From assembly GCF_021325795.1 (NCBI RefSeq), contig NZ_JAHPZX010000001.1, positions 62,001-126,000 on the forward strand: a DNA stretch of 64,000 nucleotides. The letters are read 5' to 3'. The notes beneath the pieces are model-generated. The model saw only the letters and a program-made list of their open reading frames with translations. It was not told the origin of the DNA and searched no databases. Both the position numbers and the translations under genes were made by a program. The DNA is from Bordetella sp. LUAb4. Lineage in GTDB: Bacteria; Pseudomonadota; Gammaproteobacteria; Burkholderiales; Burkholderiaceae_B. This document shows, in pieces, positions 17,657 to 26,533 of the stretch; position 1 is the first letter of the stretch, and each line of letters opens with the position of its first letter.

Positions 17657-17680
17657 GCGCAGCCCCCGAGGGGGCTGCGC
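17657..17680. repeat. GC-rich hairpin between dehydrogenase and Bug genes
   Basis: A perfect 11-base inverted repeat: GCGCAGCCCCC at 17657-17667 and its complement at 17670-17680. It lies about 20 bases past the Bug-gene stop, inside a 183-base gap in the operon. No T-run follows on either strand. It may be a processing or mRNA-stabilising hairpin or a dispersed intergenic repeat; similar CCCCC/GGGGG hairpins occur at 49527-49554. Confidence 0.6.
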
Positions 17681-17699
17681 TCAGCGCCGTTGGGCGGGA

Positions 17700-18689
17700 T
17701 CAATCCTCGCCTTTCACATTGCCGCGCTTGATCACTTCAGCCCAGCGCGCCTTGTCCTGCACCAGGAAATCGCGGAACTGTTCCGGTGAACCGCCCACCG
17801 CCTGCGCGCCCAATGCGGCGAACTGCTGCTGTACCTGCGGCCGCGCCAGCGCTTCGTTCACGGCCTTGTTCAGCCTGTCCACGATGGGACGCGGCGTGGC
17901 GGGCGGCACCAGCAGGCCTACCCAAGGCGAACCTTCGTCGAAGTTGTGATAGCCCAGCGATTCCATGGTGGGTACGCCGGGGAAGTCCGCCAGCGGCTCC
18001 TTGGTGCCCACGCCCAGGACGCGCAGCTGCTTCTGTTGCACGTAATTGGCGATGCCGATACTGGGATAGAACATGAAGGAAATACGGCCGGCCAGCATCT
18101 CCTGCAATGCAGGACCGTTGCCCTTGAACGGGACGTGCGTCATGCTCAGATTGTCCGAGGTCGCCATCATCTCGGCGGCCAGATGGGCCGAGCCGCCCAC
18201 GCCCGATGAGCCATAGGTCAGCTTGCCGGGATGCGCCTTGGCATCGGCCACCAGGCTCTTGGCGTCCTTGTACTGCGAGTTGTAGCTGGTCACCAGCACC
18301 ATGGGCAGCTTGCAGATATTGCTGACCGGGGTCAGGTCCTTGACCGGATCGTAGTTGTAGCGGCCCGGGTACAGCAGCGGATTGACGCTCCACGTCAACG
18401 AGGTCACCAGCACCTTGTACCCGTCCGGTTCCGATCGCATCACGTCGGCGGCGGCGATGGACGCGCTGGCGCCTGGCTTGTTCTCCACGACGATGGATGT
18501 CTTCAGGATCTCGCCCATTTCCTTGGCCAGGATGCGGGCCAGCACGTCGGTCGGGCCGCCGGCGGCGTAGCCGATTTCCATGCGGATGGGACGGGAAGGA
18601 TAATCGTCGGCGGCGCGGACGGTGCCGGCCAGCGTACACGCCGCCAGCGCGGCCACGGCCAGGGCGGCCCGGGGTTTATGGATATTCAT
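17700..18689 (-). CDS. Bug-type (TctC-family) periplasmic substrate-binding protein
   Basis: Predicted 329 residues. A signal peptide ends near AGTVRAAD at residue 27. Family motifs include YPSRPIRMEIGYAAGGPTDVLARILA, VVENKPGASASIAAADV and LTYGSSGVGGSAHLAAEMM. Bug proteins are the expanded solute receptors of Bordetella-like bacteria and often bind carboxylates. No TctAB membrane partner is nearby, so it may deliver to a distant transporter or act as a sensor. GAGGAG lies just before ATG 18689. It is embedded in the catabolic operon, so its ligand is probably the operon's substrate. Confidence 0.94.
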   Translation of the reverse strand: MNIHKPRAALAVAALAACTLAGTVRAADDYPSRPIRMEIGYAAGGPTDVLARILAKEMGEILKTSIVVENKPGASASIAAADVMRSEPDGYKVLVTSLTWSVNPLLYPGRYNYDPVKDLTPVSNICKLPMVLVTSYNSQYKDAKSLVADAKAHPGKLTYGSSGVGGSAHLAAEMMATSDNLSMTHVPFKGNGPALQEMLAGRISFMFYPSIGIANYVQQKQLRVLGVGTKEPLADFPGVPTMESLGYHNFDEGSPWVGLLVPPATPRPIVDRLNKAVNEALARPQVQQQFAALGAQAVGGSPEQFRDFLVQDKARWAEVIKRGNVKGED

Positions 18690-18714
18690 GTGTTGTCTCC
18701 TCGCTTTAGCGACA

Positions 18715-19590
18715 TCAATACAGTTCTGGAAAGTATTTGTCCGCCATCACCTGGCAGCGCTTGATCAAGCGCGGCTCATCGGGCCGGTAGTCGGCCACCG
18801 CGTTGTGGATGGTGCCCATGTTGTCCCACATCAGCACATCGCCTTCGGTCCAGCTGTGGCGATGCCGGTATTGCTCCTGCAATTGATGGCGGAACAGGAA
18901 ATCCAGCACTTCGGCACTGCGCGCTTCCGGCAGCTCGTTGATGCGCATCGAATAGCCGGGGTTGGCGTACAAGACCTTGCGGCCAGTGATCGGATGCGTC
19001 AGGAACACCGGATGCGAAACGGGCGGTTTGCGGCGGCGCTGCTCCTCGGTCAACGGCGGCCGGGTGCTGCCCTTCTCGCGCCGCATCATTTCCCAGAACT
19101 TGTTGAAGTCATGGGTGATGGTCATGCCGTCGAGTTCGCGCTTGAGATCTTCCGGCAACCCTTCGTAGGCCGCGTGCATATTGCAGAACTCGGTATTGCC
19201 CAAGGGCTTGCCATCACGCATGGGAATGCGGATGCCGAACAGCACATTGGCGAAGGCAATGGTGCGGCTGTAGGACATGTCCGTGTGCCAGTCCTGGCCC
19301 GCATCGCTCAGGCCGATCGGCTTGCCGTTCTCGACGAGGTTGGACAGGATCATCACTTCCGGCAGATCGGCTTCGTGATACATGTTGGCGACGTTGACCT
19401 CCAGCTTGCCGAAGTTCTCCGAAAAGCCCTTGAGCTGCGCGGCGCTCAACTGCTGCCGCGGAAAGCTGACTACGCCATATTGGCCCAGCGCTGCTTCGAT
19501 GGCGCGGTAGTCGGCGCTCGCCAGAGGCTGGCCCAGGTCTATGCCCTCGATGCGCGCGCCCAATGACGTGCCCAGGGGAATGATGTCCAT
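18715..19590 (-). CDS. TauD/TfdA-family Fe(II)/2-oxoglutarate dioxygenase
   Basis: Predicted 291 residues. The iron-binding pair H102 and D104 occurs in WHTDMSY; the distal His is in MGTIHNAVADYRPDEPRLIKR, which also holds the 2-oxoglutarate-binding Arg. The enzyme couples 2-oxoglutarate decarboxylation to hydroxylation, often cleaving sulfonates, aryloxyacetates or similar ethers. AAGGAAA precedes ATG 19590. Its place between a Bug receptor and a dehydrogenase suggests it makes the first attack on the imported substrate. Confidence 0.93.
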   Translation of the reverse strand: MDIIPLGTSLGARIEGIDLGQPLASADYRAIEAALGQYGVVSFPRQQLSAAQLKGFSENFGKLEVNVANMYHEADLPEVMILSNLVENGKPIGLSDAGQDWHTDMSYSRTIAFANVLFGIRIPMRDGKPLGNTEFCNMHAAYEGLPEDLKRELDGMTITHDFNKFWEMMRREKGSTRPPLTEEQRRRKPPVSHPVFLTHPITGRKVLYANPGYSMRINELPEARSAEVLDFLFRHQLQEQYRHRHSWTEGDVLMWDNMGTIHNAVADYRPDEPRLIKRCQVMADKYFPELY

Positions 19591-19611
19591 GATGTTTCCT
19601 TCCAGATAGAT

Positions 19612-20841
19612 TCAGAATGCGGCGTGCAGGATGGCCAGTACATCGGCCGGATGGCCGACCGGCCGGGGATTCAGGGCCAGCCCGCGTTCCGTCATGACAC
19701 GCTCGGCCAGGGCCGGCAGGTCATCGGCCGGGATGCCCAGATCGCGTAAATGCGCAGGCAGCGCATGGCGGCGCTGCAGGGTTAGCAGCCATGCGGATAA
19801 GGACGCATAGGGCGGCGTCGCGCGATTGACGGTATCCAACGCCGGCGCAAGGCGGGCAGCTACGGCGGGATCCGCCTCGTTGTAAGCGATGGCATGCGGC
19901 AACACCACGCTGTTGACCGCCCCATGCCCCAAGCGGTACCGCGTCGCCACCACGTGGCAGATCGCGTGGTGCAGACAGCTGCGCGCCATGGCCAGCACCA
20001 TGCCGCCCAGATGCGCGGCGGCGAGAATGGTCCGACGCTGACGGGCGCCCTCGTCGGCCGCCAGCGCGGTCCCCGCCGCGGTAGCGGCAGACGTAGCGGA
20101 AACGGCAGCGGCGGGGCCGCCCAAGCCCTGCTGGAACATCCCCAGGGCCTGCAACGCCAGCGCATCCGACACCGGCGAGCGGCCCGTCGAATACAGTCCT
20201 TCCAGGCAATGCGCGATGCCATTCATGGCACTCTGATGCAACAGGGCCAGCGGCACATCTTCCGCCAGCGCTGGATCGATGAGCAGCGTGGAGGCCGACA
20301 CACGCCGGTTCCAGAACATCAGCTTGTGCCCATGGCCATCGGCCACGCCGAAGGAACAGGTGGCTTCCGCTCCGGAGGCCGTCGTCGGCAAGGCGATGAC
20401 AGGCAGTTGCGGGCTTACCCGACGCGGGATGTACATGCCGCGCGGCGGCTCATAGCGCGTGACGTGATCAGCCAGTTCGCCGCCCTCGGCCAACAGCAGT
20501 ACCAGGGCTTTGGCGCTATCGGCCACGCTGCCGCCGCCTATCGCCACCACACAGTCCGGACCGAAGTCGCGCGCGCGGTTGGCCAGATCCGCCACCAGGC
20601 CGGCGTTGGAATGGGGCGGCACACCGGCCAGCTCCAGATGCGCCAGGTCACGCCATTGCGCCGCCAACGCGTGGTAACGCGGCGTCGCCGCGATGCGGTC
20701 CTGGGTCAGAATCAGCGGGCGCCGGCAATCCAGCGCATCGAGTTCGGCGCGCAAGCCGCTCGCGACACCGTCGCCGAAGCGTACGTGGGTGCCGTAGAGG
20801 TGGTAGTCAAACGTATCGTCGTTGCGTAGCGGGCCGCTCAT
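19612..20841 (-). CDS. Iron-type alcohol dehydrogenase superfamily protein, maleylacetate-reductase-like
   Basis: Predicted 409 residues. Nucleotide-binding GGGSVADSAKALVLLLA and PTTASGAEATCSFGV are clear. The metal-site Asp of classic members is replaced by Asn (SAMNGIAHCLEGLYS), as in maleylacetate reductases, and the later segment reads LGHGAVNSVVLPHAIAYN. Maleylacetate reductases pass ring-cleavage products of (chloro)hydroquinones into the 3-oxoadipate route. This assignment is suggestive, not certain. It is the first gene of the minus-strand operon, with its ATG at 20841 and the divergent lysR about 220 bases away. Confidence 0.88.
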   Translation of the reverse strand: MSGPLRNDDTFDYHLYGTHVRFGDGVASGLRAELDALDCRRPLILTQDRIAATPRYHALAAQWRDLAHLELAGVPPHSNAGLVADLANRARDFGPDCVVAIGGGSVADSAKALVLLLAEGGELADHVTRYEPPRGMYIPRRVSPQLPVIALPTTASGAEATCSFGVADGHGHKLMFWNRRVSASTLLIDPALAEDVPLALLHQSAMNGIAHCLEGLYSTGRSPVSDALALQALGMFQQGLGGPAAAVSATSAATAAGTALAADEGARQRRTILAAAHLGGMVLAMARSCLHHAICHVVATRYRLGHGAVNSVVLPHAIAYNEADPAVAARLAPALDTVNRATPPYASLSAWLLTLQRRHALPAHLRDLGIPADDLPALAERVMTERGLALNPRPVGHPADVLAILHAAF

Positions 20842-21036
20842 CGTCTCTCGCGGTCTTGTTGAACAAGAAAAAATCCTTATGTCCGGGTCTCCGTCCGGGT
20901 CTCTACCCGACTTCCCGCCGCGGTCTCCGCGCTGCACAAGAAGAAAAAGGGGTTCCGGACCAGCGGCCAGGCACTGAAGAAGAAACAGTGTATGCAGCAG
21001 GCCGAATCGGCGACACTAGCGGAAAACAAAATGATT

Positions 21037-21053
21037 TTTTCCAATTTGGAAAA
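21037..21053. promoter_or_regulatory. 17-base palindrome at the lysR start (operator candidate)
   Basis: TTTTCCAA-T-TTGGAAAA is a perfect palindrome with 8-base arms, ending 12 bases before the GTG of the LysR gene and overlapping its ribosome site. The divergent region (20842-21065) also holds a 10-base direct repeat GTCCGGGTCT around 20881-20903. The palindrome is a likely autoregulatory site, although its position would also allow a block on translation initiation. Confidence 0.6.
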
Positions 21054-21065
21054 GGTGGAGACCGC

Positions 21066-21986
21066 GTGAACCTGATCGACTGCCTGGACGTCTTCGTCGA
21101 AGTCGGCAAGAGCCTGAACTTCTCCAAGGCGGCCGAAAGCCTGGGCGTGAGCAATTCGTCCGTGACCAAGAAGATCGCCTGGCTGGAGGCGCATTTCGAA
21201 GTCCAGCTGCTCAACCGCAACACCAAGCACGTCAGCCTGACCGAAAGCGGCCGCCTGCTGCTGGAAAACGCCGACATGCTGGCGCAAAGCGTGCGCGGCC
21301 TGAAGGAACTGGTGCAAGGCCCCGTGCGCACGGCCAGTGGCCGCATCCGGCTGGGAACGCCCCCCTTCTTCGGCGCGGTGCATCTGGTCCCGGCGATCGA
21401 GGACTTCCTGCGCCATTACCCGTCCATCAAGGTATCGCTGCTGCTCGACGACGGCCGTAGCGACCTGATCGCCGAGAACCTGGATCTATCGGTACGCATC
21501 GCGCCACGCCTGAAGGACACCAACCAGATCGCTTATCGCATCACCGTGGTGCCGCAAGTGCTGGTCGCCACGCCGGCCTACCTGCGGGTCCATGGCACGC
21601 CGCGCAGACCAAGCGACCTGGAGCAGCACAACTGCCTGGTCCACAACCTGAAGGCACCCACCAGCCATTGGACCTTCACCGACAGCCAGCGCGCCGCCCA
21701 CGTGGTGCGCGTCAACGGCAGCTTCAGCTCGAACCTGGGGGAATCGATCCAGAACCTCGTCAAGCTCGACCACGGCATCTCCATGCATCCGCGCTACATG
21801 GTCGAGAACGACATCGCCGACGGTACCCTGCAGGTCCTGCTGCCAGGCTACGAGGCCGAGGGACTGGACATCTACGCCATCGTCCAAACCCGGCGCAACC
21901 TGCCCAACAAGGTGCGGCTGTTCGTCGACCACCTGCGCGCGTGGTTCCGCGACGCGGACTGGAAGCGCCAGCCCTTCAAGCCATGA
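21066..21986 (+). CDS. LysR-family transcriptional regulator (likely of the 14894-20841 operon)
   Basis: Predicted 306 residues. The N-terminal winged helix (FVEVGKSLNFSKAAESLGVSNSSVTKKIAWLEAHFEVQLLNRNTKHVSLTESGRLLL, in pieces) and a periplasmic-binding-like effector domain are present. The start is GTG 21066, with GGTGGAG five bases upstream; the frame is open further upstream but lacks family similarity there. Divergence from the catabolic operon makes that operon its likely target. Its last 11 bases overlap the end of the next LysR gene on the opposite strand. Confidence 0.93.
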   Translation: MNLIDCLDVFVEVGKSLNFSKAAESLGVSNSSVTKKIAWLEAHFEVQLLNRNTKHVSLTESGRLLLENADMLAQSVRGLKELVQGPVRTASGRIRLGTPPFFGAVHLVPAIEDFLRHYPSIKVSLLLDDGRSDLIAENLDLSVRIAPRLKDTNQIAYRITVVPQVLVATPAYLRVHGTPRRPSDLEQHNCLVHNLKAPTSHWTFTDSQRAAHVVRVNGSFSSNLGESIQNLVKLDHGISMHPRYMVENDIADGTLQVLLPGYEAEGLDIYAIVQTRRNLPNKVRLFVDHLRAWFRDADWKRQPFKP

Positions 21987-22875
21987 CCATGTCCAGCTCG
22001 CGCCCCGCGCGTTGCAGGTGCGTCACGCAATCGCGCACGATGCGCGAAGGCCGCCTGCTGGTGGGAAACAGGATCAGCGTACGAAAGTGCACCGCCGGCA
22101 CGAAAGGCCGCAATATCAGCCCCTGCTGCACGAAACCGCGCGCGGTCAGGGGGTTGACCAGACCGCATCCCAGGCCCGCCAGCGCCATGGCGCAGACCGT
22201 GATGGAAAACGGCGTTTCCAGCACCAGCCGCGGCTGCACACCCTGTGCTCTCAGGATGTCGTCGGTTTCGCGCCGCGTGGTGTCCTCCGGCGCCAGCGCG
22301 ATGAAGGGAACTTCATGCAGATCCTTGGGCCGCACTTCGCGCTTGTCCGCCAGGGGGTGGCCCGGCGGCACCGCCAGCATGGCGCGCACCTTGCCGAAGG
22401 GTTTGGCATCCACCGCCGTCGTATCGACCTCGTCCGCCGCCAACCCCAGATCGAACTGCCCCGTCGCCATCAACTCACGCACTTCCGACGACATCCGCGC
22501 CTGATAGGTGATGGCCACATCCGGATGCTGCAATTGAAAACCGCGCAAGGCCATCGGCAACAAGGTGGTGCTCAAGGCCGACAGCGAGGCGATGCGCAGC
22601 TCGCCCGTGCCGAAATCGCGGATACGCGCGGCGGCATTGCGCATCTGCACCATGCCGATAAAAGACTGGGCCACCTCGCGGAACAGCAGTTGTCCTTCCG
22701 GCGTCGGCACCATGCGCCCCTTGATGCGGTCGAACAATGCGAATCCCACCGAGCGTTCCAGCTCCTGGATGGCCTTGCTGACCGCCGGCTGCGAGATGCG
22801 CAGCACCTCCGCGGCACGCGAGGCGGTCTGATTGAGCATGACGGCATGGAAGACTTCTATCTGGCGCTGGTTCAT
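21976..22875 (-). CDS. LysR-family transcriptional regulator (likely of the C-S lyase locus)
   Basis: Predicted 299 residues: MNQRQIEVFHAVMLNQTASRAAEVLRI is the start of the LysR helix-turn-helix, followed by SQPAVSKAIQELERSVGFALF. The effector domain follows from about residue 90. The gene is divergent from the PLP lyase at 22995 with 119 bases between, the usual geometry for LysR control of a neighbouring operon. Confidence 0.93.
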   Translation of the reverse strand: MNQRQIEVFHAVMLNQTASRAAEVLRISQPAVSKAIQELERSVGFALFDRIKGRMVPTPEGQLLFREVAQSFIGMVQMRNAAARIRDFGTGELRIASLSALSTTLLPMALRGFQLQHPDVAITYQARMSSEVRELMATGQFDLGLAADEVDTTAVDAKPFGKVRAMLAVPPGHPLADKREVRPKDLHEVPFIALAPEDTTRRETDDILRAQGVQPRLVLETPFSITVCAMALAGLGCGLVNPLTARGFVQQGLILRPFVPAVHFRTLILFPTSRRPSRIVRDCVTHLQRAGRELDMVMA

Positions 22876-22994
22876 CTGCCTTGCTAGCCTATAACCTACA
22901 TGAATAGATCGACCGATTTTTAATATTAGACGGAATAAAACACCGATGCTGTAATGCCTTCCATTCCTTCTCGAAATGACCTGGGAGCAGTCTT

Positions 22995-24170
22995 ATGAAC
23001 GAATGGACGCAGTGCGTGATCACGCCGGCAGTCAACGATGAGGGATTTGCCAGCCTGGCCGTACCGGTGTACCGGGCATCGACCATTCCATTCGCCGACG
23101 CCCAGGCCTATGCCACGCGGCGCGAGCGGGGCGAGGAAGGCTATAGCTACGGTCTCTACGGCACGCCCACATCGCGCACCCTGGAACAGAAGATCACCCA
23201 ACTGCACGGCGGCGTACGCACGTTGCTGGCCCCCTCCGGCCAGGCCGCCATTGCGCTGATCATGCTGCAGTTGCTGAACCAGGGCGACCGCGTGCTGATT
23301 CCGGACACGGTCTACCCGCCGGTGCGCGATTTCGCGGACAAGGACCTGACCCGCCTGGGCATCGAAGCACGGTTCTACGATCCCACCGACCTTGCCGCCT
23401 TGACCGCCCTGATCGACGACCGCACGCGCCTGGTCTGGCTGGAGTCGCCCGGCTCCACCACCATGGAAGTGCAGGACATGTCGGCCATCGCCGACCTGGC
23501 GCATCAACGGGGCGCATTGGTCGGCTGCGACAACACCTGGGCATCGCCGCTGTATTTCAAGCCTCTGCGCCATGGCGCGGACATCGTCGTCGAAGCGCTG
23601 ACCAAATTCTTTGGTGGCCACTCGGACGTGCTGATGGGGTCCGTGACCGTCAAGGATCCCGCCCTGGCCACGCAGATCCGCGCCGGCCTGGGCCGAATGG
23701 GCGTGGGCATTTCACCGGACGACTGCGCGCTGGTGCTGCGCGGCATGGAAACCATGGCGCTGCGCATGGACCACGGCGCACGGGTCGCCCGCCGTTTGAT
23801 CGAACGCCTGCAGGGACACCGCCTGGTACGCAACATTCTTTATCCCGCCCTGCCCGGTTCGCCCGGCCATGAACTGTGGAAACGCGACTTCAACGGCGCC
23901 AGCGGCGTCTTCAGCGTGGTCTTCACCGAAGCCGCGGCGCCGCACGTCGGCCCCGCCCTGGACGTCTTGAAGACGTTCGCCATCGGCGCGTCCTGGGGCG
24001 GCACGCGCAGCCTGGCCGCCCCCATGCCGGTGCGCGCCGCGCGCAGCGTGCGTGAGTGGACCGAGCCGGACACCGTCCTGCGCCTTAGCGTAGGCCTGGA
24101 AGACGAAGACGACCTGGCCACCGATATCGACCTGTTCCTCGATTATCTGGAACAGCGCTGCAACATGTAA
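22995..24170 (+). CDS. Cys/Met-metabolism PLP enzyme (cystathionine beta-lyase-like)
   Basis: Predicted 391 residues of the fold-type I MetB/MetC family. The PLP lysine is K204 (VEALTKFFGGHSDVLMGS); YGLYGTPTSRTLEQKITQLHGG and CDNTWASPLYFKPL are other family signatures. These enzymes split or form C-S bonds of cystathionine and related S-conjugates. GGGAG lies seven bases before ATG 22995. It is the first gene of a unit that continues into an amino-acid ABC transporter and a deacylase, so its substrate may be an imported sulphur amino acid or conjugate rather than cystathionine. Confidence 0.92.
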   Translation: MNEWTQCVITPAVNDEGFASLAVPVYRASTIPFADAQAYATRRERGEEGYSYGLYGTPTSRTLEQKITQLHGGVRTLLAPSGQAAIALIMLQLLNQGDRVLIPDTVYPPVRDFADKDLTRLGIEARFYDPTDLAALTALIDDRTRLVWLESPGSTTMEVQDMSAIADLAHQRGALVGCDNTWASPLYFKPLRHGADIVVEALTKFFGGHSDVLMGSVTVKDPALATQIRAGLGRMGVGISPDDCALVLRGMETMALRMDHGARVARRLIERLQGHRLVRNILYPALPGSPGHELWKRDFNGASGVFSVVFTEAAAPHVGPALDVLKTFAIGASWGGTRSLAAPMPVRAARSVREWTEPDTVLRLSVGLEDEDDLATDIDLFLDYLEQRCNM

Positions 24171-24213
24171 TGCCACATCGCGCGATCAGCGTGGACATCA
24201 AGGGGAAATACAC

Positions 24214-25122
24214 ATGCAGAAGTCCAAGCAAGCATCTTCCGTTCATCGCCTGTACCGCGGCGCCGCCGTGCTGGCCCTGGCCTGCGCGGCCTGGTCCGGC
24301 ATGCCGGCACAGGCCGCGACCGACGCCGGCAAGGCCCAGGAAGTCCTGGCGCAGAAAGGCAGCGTGACCATAGGCATCCACAACCGTGCCCCCTGGGGCT
24401 ATCGCGACGACCAGGGCGAAGCCGTAGGCTTCCATCCCGACCTGGTGCGCGCCGCCCTGGCGCCGCTGGGCGTGAAGAAAATCGAATTCGTGGTCAGCGA
24501 ATTCGGCGCGCTGATCCCCGGCATGATGGCCAAGCGTACCGACATGATCGCTTCCGGCATCGCCATCACCCCGCAGCGCTGCAAGGCGGTGATCTTCAGC
24601 GAACCCGATCTGGCCGTGGGCGACAGCCTGATCGTCGCCACCGGCAATCCCTACAAGATCCACAGCTACGCCGACATCAAGGCCAATCCCAAGATTCGCC
24701 TGGGCGGCGGCCGTGGCACCTTGAACACCAAGAACGCCATCGACGCCGGCGTGCCACAGGAACAGATCACCCAGTTCCAGGATACCGAGGCGCTGGTCTC
24801 GGCCGTCATCGCCGGCCGCATCGACGCGGCGACGCTGTCCGCGCCCAGCGTGGTGTCGGTGCTGCAAGACCCCAAGGTCAAGGGCACGGAACGCGCGCTG
24901 CCCTTCACTGGCCTGATCCGCAACGGCGTGCCGGCCGCCATGTACACGGCCATCGCCTTCCGTCCCGAAGACACCGCCCTGCGCGATCTGTACAACCAGC
25001 GCCTGGCCCAGCTCAAGGCCGACGGCACGGTGCGCAAGATCATGGCGAAGTATGGCTTCACGGATGACGACGTCGCACCGGCGGCCGTGACCACCGAGGC
25101 TGTCTGCGACGGCAAGTACTGA
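24214..25122 (+). CDS. Amino-acid ABC transporter periplasmic binding protein (EhuB-like)
   Basis: Predicted 302 residues with a signal peptide to about residue 35 (GMPAQAA). The family 3 solute-binding fold is shown by GSVTIGIHNRAPWGYRDDQGEAVGF, DMIASGIAITPQRCKAVIFSEPD and DGTVRKIMAKYGF. The overall shape recalls ectoine/polar amino-acid binders. AAGGGG precedes ATG 24214. One base separates it from the first permease gene. Confidence 0.92.
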   Translation: MQKSKQASSVHRLYRGAAVLALACAAWSGMPAQAATDAGKAQEVLAQKGSVTIGIHNRAPWGYRDDQGEAVGFHPDLVRAALAPLGVKKIEFVVSEFGALIPGMMAKRTDMIASGIAITPQRCKAVIFSEPDLAVGDSLIVATGNPYKIHSYADIKANPKIRLGGGRGTLNTKNAIDAGVPQEQITQFQDTEALVSAVIAGRIDAATLSAPSVVSVLQDPKVKGTERALPFTGLIRNGVPAAMYTAIAFRPEDTALRDLYNQRLAQLKADGTVRKIMAKYGFTDDDVAPAAVTTEAVCDGKY

Positions 25123-25123
25123 G

Positions 25124-25783
25124 ATGGAGTTCCTGGCGACGTTGGGCACGATTTTCGAGGGCTTGCGCATCACCGCCCTCGTCACTGCCTACGGCATGCT
25201 ATACGCAGTCCCCTTCGCCTTGGTGTTCGGGGTGCTGCAGTACTTCACCCGAGGCGTGGCCCATACGGTGGTGACCGCGATCATCGAGTTCTGGCGCAGT
25301 TCGCCGGTCATCATCCTGCTGTTCATGCTGTATTACACGCTGCCCAATTTCGGCATCGTGCTGTCCAGCGTGGCGGTCGGCGCGATGGCCCTGGGTTTGA
25401 ACATCGGCGGCTACGGCAGCCAGGCGGTGCGCGCCGCGCTGCAATCGCTGAACCGCGGTCAGGTCGAAGCGGGCCGCGCCCTGGGGATGAAGCGCCTGCA
25501 GATTCTCGTGGCCATCGAGCTGCCGCAGGCGTTCGCGGCCATGATGCCGACGTTCGTCAACCAGTTCATTCAGCTGGTCAAGGGCACCGCCCTGGTCTCG
25601 CTGATCGCGCTGACCGACATGACTTTCCGCGCCAAGCAGATCTCGCAGCTGGAATACGCACCGGCTCGCATCTACACGGCGCTGCTGTTGGCGTACTTCA
25701 TCGTGTGCTATCCGGCCACCATCTTCGGCCGGTGGCTGGAACGCCGCGTCAGTGCCGGACAAAGGGGCAATCGTGAATTTTGA
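25124..25783 (+). CDS. Polar amino-acid ABC transporter permease 1
   Basis: Predicted 219 residues with several hydrophobic helices. The HisM-type cytoplasmic EAA loop is visible (NRGQVEAGRALGMKRLQILVAIELPQAFAAMMPTFVN, residues about 107-145). It pairs with the next permease as a heterodimer. The ATG follows the binding-protein stop directly, and the last 11 bases overlap the next gene. Confidence 0.93.
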   Translation: MEFLATLGTIFEGLRITALVTAYGMLYAVPFALVFGVLQYFTRGVAHTVVTAIIEFWRSSPVIILLFMLYYTLPNFGIVLSSVAVGAMALGLNIGGYGSQAVRAALQSLNRGQVEAGRALGMKRLQILVAIELPQAFAAMMPTFVNQFIQLVKGTALVSLIALTDMTFRAKQISQLEYAPARIYTALLLAYFIVCYPATIFGRWLERRVSAGQRGNREF

Positions 25784-26432
25784 CCTGTCCTTCGCACTGT
25801 CGGTCATGCCCACCATCCTGCGCGGACTGTGGACGACGATCTGGGTGGCCGCGGCCGCCAGCCTGGGGTCGGCCCTGCTGGGCTTCACCTTGGAAATGCT
25901 GCGCCGGTCCAATCGCTGGCTCGGCTATGTGATGCGCTTCGTCATCGATTTCATCCGATCGACACCGGTGCTGGTACAGCTGTATTTCCTTTACTTCGTG
26001 CTGCCGCAGTATGGGATCACCCTGCCTGCGTTGGTGGTCGGCGTGCTGGGCCTGAGCATTTACTACAGCGGCTATCTGGCGGAAGTGTTCAAGGGCGGCA
26101 TCGAGTCCATCCCGGCCGGCCAGTTCGCCGCCGCGAAGGCCTTGGGCTTGAGCCGGCTGAACGCCATGCTGTACGTCATCGCCCCGCAGATGCTGCGCAA
26201 CATCGCGGCACCCATGGCCAATTACTTTGTATCGGCCTTGAAGGCCACGCCGTATCTGGCCGTGATTTCCGTGCCGGAGATGCTGGGCCTGGCCTTGGAA
26301 GTGGGTTCGGACACGTTCCGCTATCCGGAACCCATGGTCTCGGTGGGGGTGATTTTCCTGATCCTAGCGGTGGCCATCGCGCAAGCGGTGCGGGTGCTGG
26401 AAACCCGGCTGCTGGCGCCAAGCCGGCGCTGA
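25773..26432 (+). CDS. Polar amino-acid ABC transporter permease 2
   Basis: Predicted 219 residues from GTG 25773, which has AAAGGGG upstream; an ATG at 25752 is possible but lacks such a site. The permease signature IPAGQFAAAKALGLSRLNAMLYVIAPQMLR is present in mid-chain. No gene for the ATP-binding subunit follows, which is unusual for this transporter type. The next gene starts about 100 bases on. Confidence 0.92.
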   Translation: MNFDLSFALSVMPTILRGLWTTIWVAAAASLGSALLGFTLEMLRRSNRWLGYVMRFVIDFIRSTPVLVQLYFLYFVLPQYGITLPALVVGVLGLSIYYSGYLAEVFKGGIESIPAGQFAAAKALGLSRLNAMLYVIAPQMLRNIAAPMANYFVSALKATPYLAVISVPEMLGLALEVGSDTFRYPEPMVSVGVIFLILAVAIAQAVRVLETRLLAPSRR

Positions 26433-26533
26433 TCATTCAGATTCCGATCATCGGCATGCCGACCATGCACGAGCTGATCATCTACACGACTATTCGGCCG
26501 CTTTGACCGCGGTCCGTGAAGGAGCGCTTTTTC

